Assembly: GCA_900108205.1 (NCBI GenBank)
Contig: FNUU01000007.1
Coordinates: 1-64,000 of the forward strand
Direction of reading: 5' to 3'
Length of the DNA: 64,000 nucleotides
DNA from: Eubacterium ruminantium
Lineage (GTDB): Bacteria; Bacillota; Clostridia; Lachnospirales; Lachnospiraceae
Position numbers and translations under genes: made by a program. Position 1 is the stretch's first letter. Each line of letters begins with the position of its first letter. A model generated the notes under the pieces. That model saw only the letters and a program-made list of their open reading frames with translations, did no database searches and had not been told where the DNA came from. Of the stretch, positions 62,895-64,000 are shown in pieces.

Positions 62895-64000
62895 TTATAA
62901 GCAGGCAGCAACAGCATCAGCTATCTTATCAAGCTCCTTTAGATTTGCTTCTGAAACAGTTGAGCGTACAGTGCATTTTTCAGGAAGAATATTTATATTT
63001 TTCAGACCTTCGAAGTATGCGGCCATTGATTTGGCAGCAAGAGGTCCCCAGGTTCCGTTTTCAATAAATGCGACGGTTCTGTTGGCAAGATTTTTGTTCT
63101 TGATTTCGTTTAATACTGTTTCCATCTCTGTAAAAAGACCGCCATCGATAGTAGGAGCGGCAAAGACAAGAGCCTTTGCACGGAAGGCTTCGGCAACTAT
63201 CTTTGAATAATGTGTTTTTGATACATCGTAGATACGAATATTCTTAACTCCTTTTTCTGAAAGCTTTGCAGCAAGGATATCAGCAGCATTTTCAGTTCCG
63301 CCATATACGGAGCCATATGCTATTATTACAGAATTGTCTTCCGGAGTATATGAACTCCATTTATCGTATTTATCAATATAATATGCAAGGTTTTCGCGGA
63401 GTATCGGACCGTGAAGAGGGCATATCATTTTAATATCAAGAGCGGCAGCCTTTTTTAAAACAGCCTGAACCTGAATTCCATATTTGCCGACAATATTTGC
63501 ATAGTAACGTCTTGCAGAAGAGAGGTGACCATTCCAGAGAGAGGCCTCATCATCAAATATATTGCCTGAAAGAGCTCCGAAGCGTCCGAAGGCATCTGCA
63601 GAGTAAAGCGCCTTATCAGTCTCGTCATAGGTCATCATTACTTCAGGCCAGTGAACCATGGGAGCGGTTATAAAACGGAAGGTATGAGAGCCGGTATTTA
63701 AGGTGTCGCCTTCCTTAACAGTATTAAAACGATCTGTAATATCAATGCCTGTAAACTGCTGGACTATTTTTGAAACCTGCATGGTTCCGATAACTGTTGC
63801 GGAAGGATACTTCTCTAAAACTGCTTTAAGGGAAGCAGAGTGATCAGGCTCCATGTGATTAATGATAATATGATCAAGAGCTTTTCCGGCTAATGCATTT
63901 TCCAGATTCTCCAGGAACTGCTTTTCAACCGTGCTGTCGCAGGTATCAAGAAGAACTGTCTTTTTGTCAGTTACAAGATATGAATTGTAGGACATACCAT
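62895..64000 (-). CDS. A-type flavodiiron protein (partial, N-terminus outside the window)
   Basis: A minus-strand gene whose 5' end runs off the right edge; 366 residues from SYNSYLVTDKK on are visible, so about 30 residues are missing. A metallo-beta-lactamase-like diiron domain has HMEPDHSAS (H-x-E-x-D-H), APMVHWPEVM, YSADAFG and CPLHGPI. A flavodoxin domain follows (VIIAYGSVYGGTENAAD, FAAPTIDGG, ENGTWGPLAAK). It reduces oxygen or nitric oxide to protect anaerobes, using electrons from rubredoxin or similar. No rubredoxin domain is fused. Confidence 0.94.
   Translation of the reverse strand, partial: GMSYNSYLVTDKKTVLLDTCDSTVEKQFLENLENALAGKALDHIIINHMEPDHSASLKAVLEKYPSATVIGTMQVSKIVQQFTGIDITDRFNTVKEGDTLNTGSHTFRFITAPMVHWPEVMMTYDETDKALYSADAFGRFGALSGNIFDDEASLWNGHLSSARRYYANIVGKYGIQVQAVLKKAAALDIKMICPLHGPILRENLAYYIDKYDKWSSYTPEDNSVIIAYGSVYGGTENAADILAAKLSEKGVKNIRIYDVSKTHYSKIVAEAFRAKALVFAAPTIDGGLFTEMETVLNEIKNKNLANRTVAFIENGTWGPLAAKSMAAYFEGLKNINILPEKCTVRSTVSEANLKELDKIADAVAACL

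Overview
The window is about 64 kb of a low-to-moderate GC Firmicutes chromosome, most likely from a gut or rumen Lachnospiraceae (Butyrivibrio/Lachnospira-like). I infer this from strong GGAGG ribosome-binding sites with TTG/GTG starts, sigma-A promoters with 17-base spacers, a secreted multidomain family-9 pectate lyase with Ig-like repeats, anaerobic (Cbi-type) cobalamin synthesis, an A-type flavodiiron protein and tRNA genes without encoded CCA. Genus is not determined. Almost all genes lie on the plus strand; only a small stress-like protein (58.1-58.5 kb) and the flavodiiron gene cut by the right edge are on the minus strand. No CRISPR array, insertion sequence, prophage or rRNA was seen.

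Layout. 0-6.6 kb: a GC-rich palindrome mosaic, then a CcpA-type operator and the 2029-residue pectate lyase. 7-17.7 kb: MATE exporter, AEC transporter, PspA-PcrA pair (PcrA with a Gly/Tyr/Ser repeat linker), a small acidic membrane protein, and a response regulator-histidine kinase-AEC transporter operon. 17.9-19.3 kb: nine tRNA genes (Val, Met, Pro, Gly, Arg, His, Gln, Lys, Leu) with three promoter candidates. 19.7-28.3 kb: AI-2E family permease, a CbiE/CbiT-like protein that has lost its SAM-binding motif, leuS behind a structured leader, a papain-like lipoprotein, a histidine phosphatase and a PAP2 phosphatase. 28.3-35 kb: a MoxR / serine hydrolase / DUF58 / transglutaminase operon.

35-51.9 kb: the cobalamin region. 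It runs from the previous operon without a visible terminator: cobT, cobU, cobS, a short second CobU-like gene, a CobC-like phosphatase, cbiB, cobD-like aminotransferase, cbiC, cbiD, a cbiF-cbiG fusion, cbiH, a LUD-domain gene and cbiJ. After two terminator-like hairpins, a PadR-DUF1700-DUF4097 unit interrupts; cbiET and cbiA follow under their own promoter. Not seen here: cobaltochelatase, cbiL, cbiP, the adenosyltransferase, or a cobalamin riboswitch. Next come larE and larB (nickel-pincer cofactor, without larC or larA), NAD(P)HX repair, alanine racemase, a CBS/CorC protein and YebC.

58-64 kb: a divergent pair (small stress-like protein; membrane-anchored MutS-like ATPase), a well-expressed-looking 697-residue protein of unknown function, and the flavodiiron protein. 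Two families of short structured intergenic repeats (A and B below) recur through the window. Together with the degenerate CbiET homologue, the 14-base Shine-Dalgarno-bearing tandem repeat before cbiFG and the unknown 697-residue protein, they are the least explained parts of the sequence.
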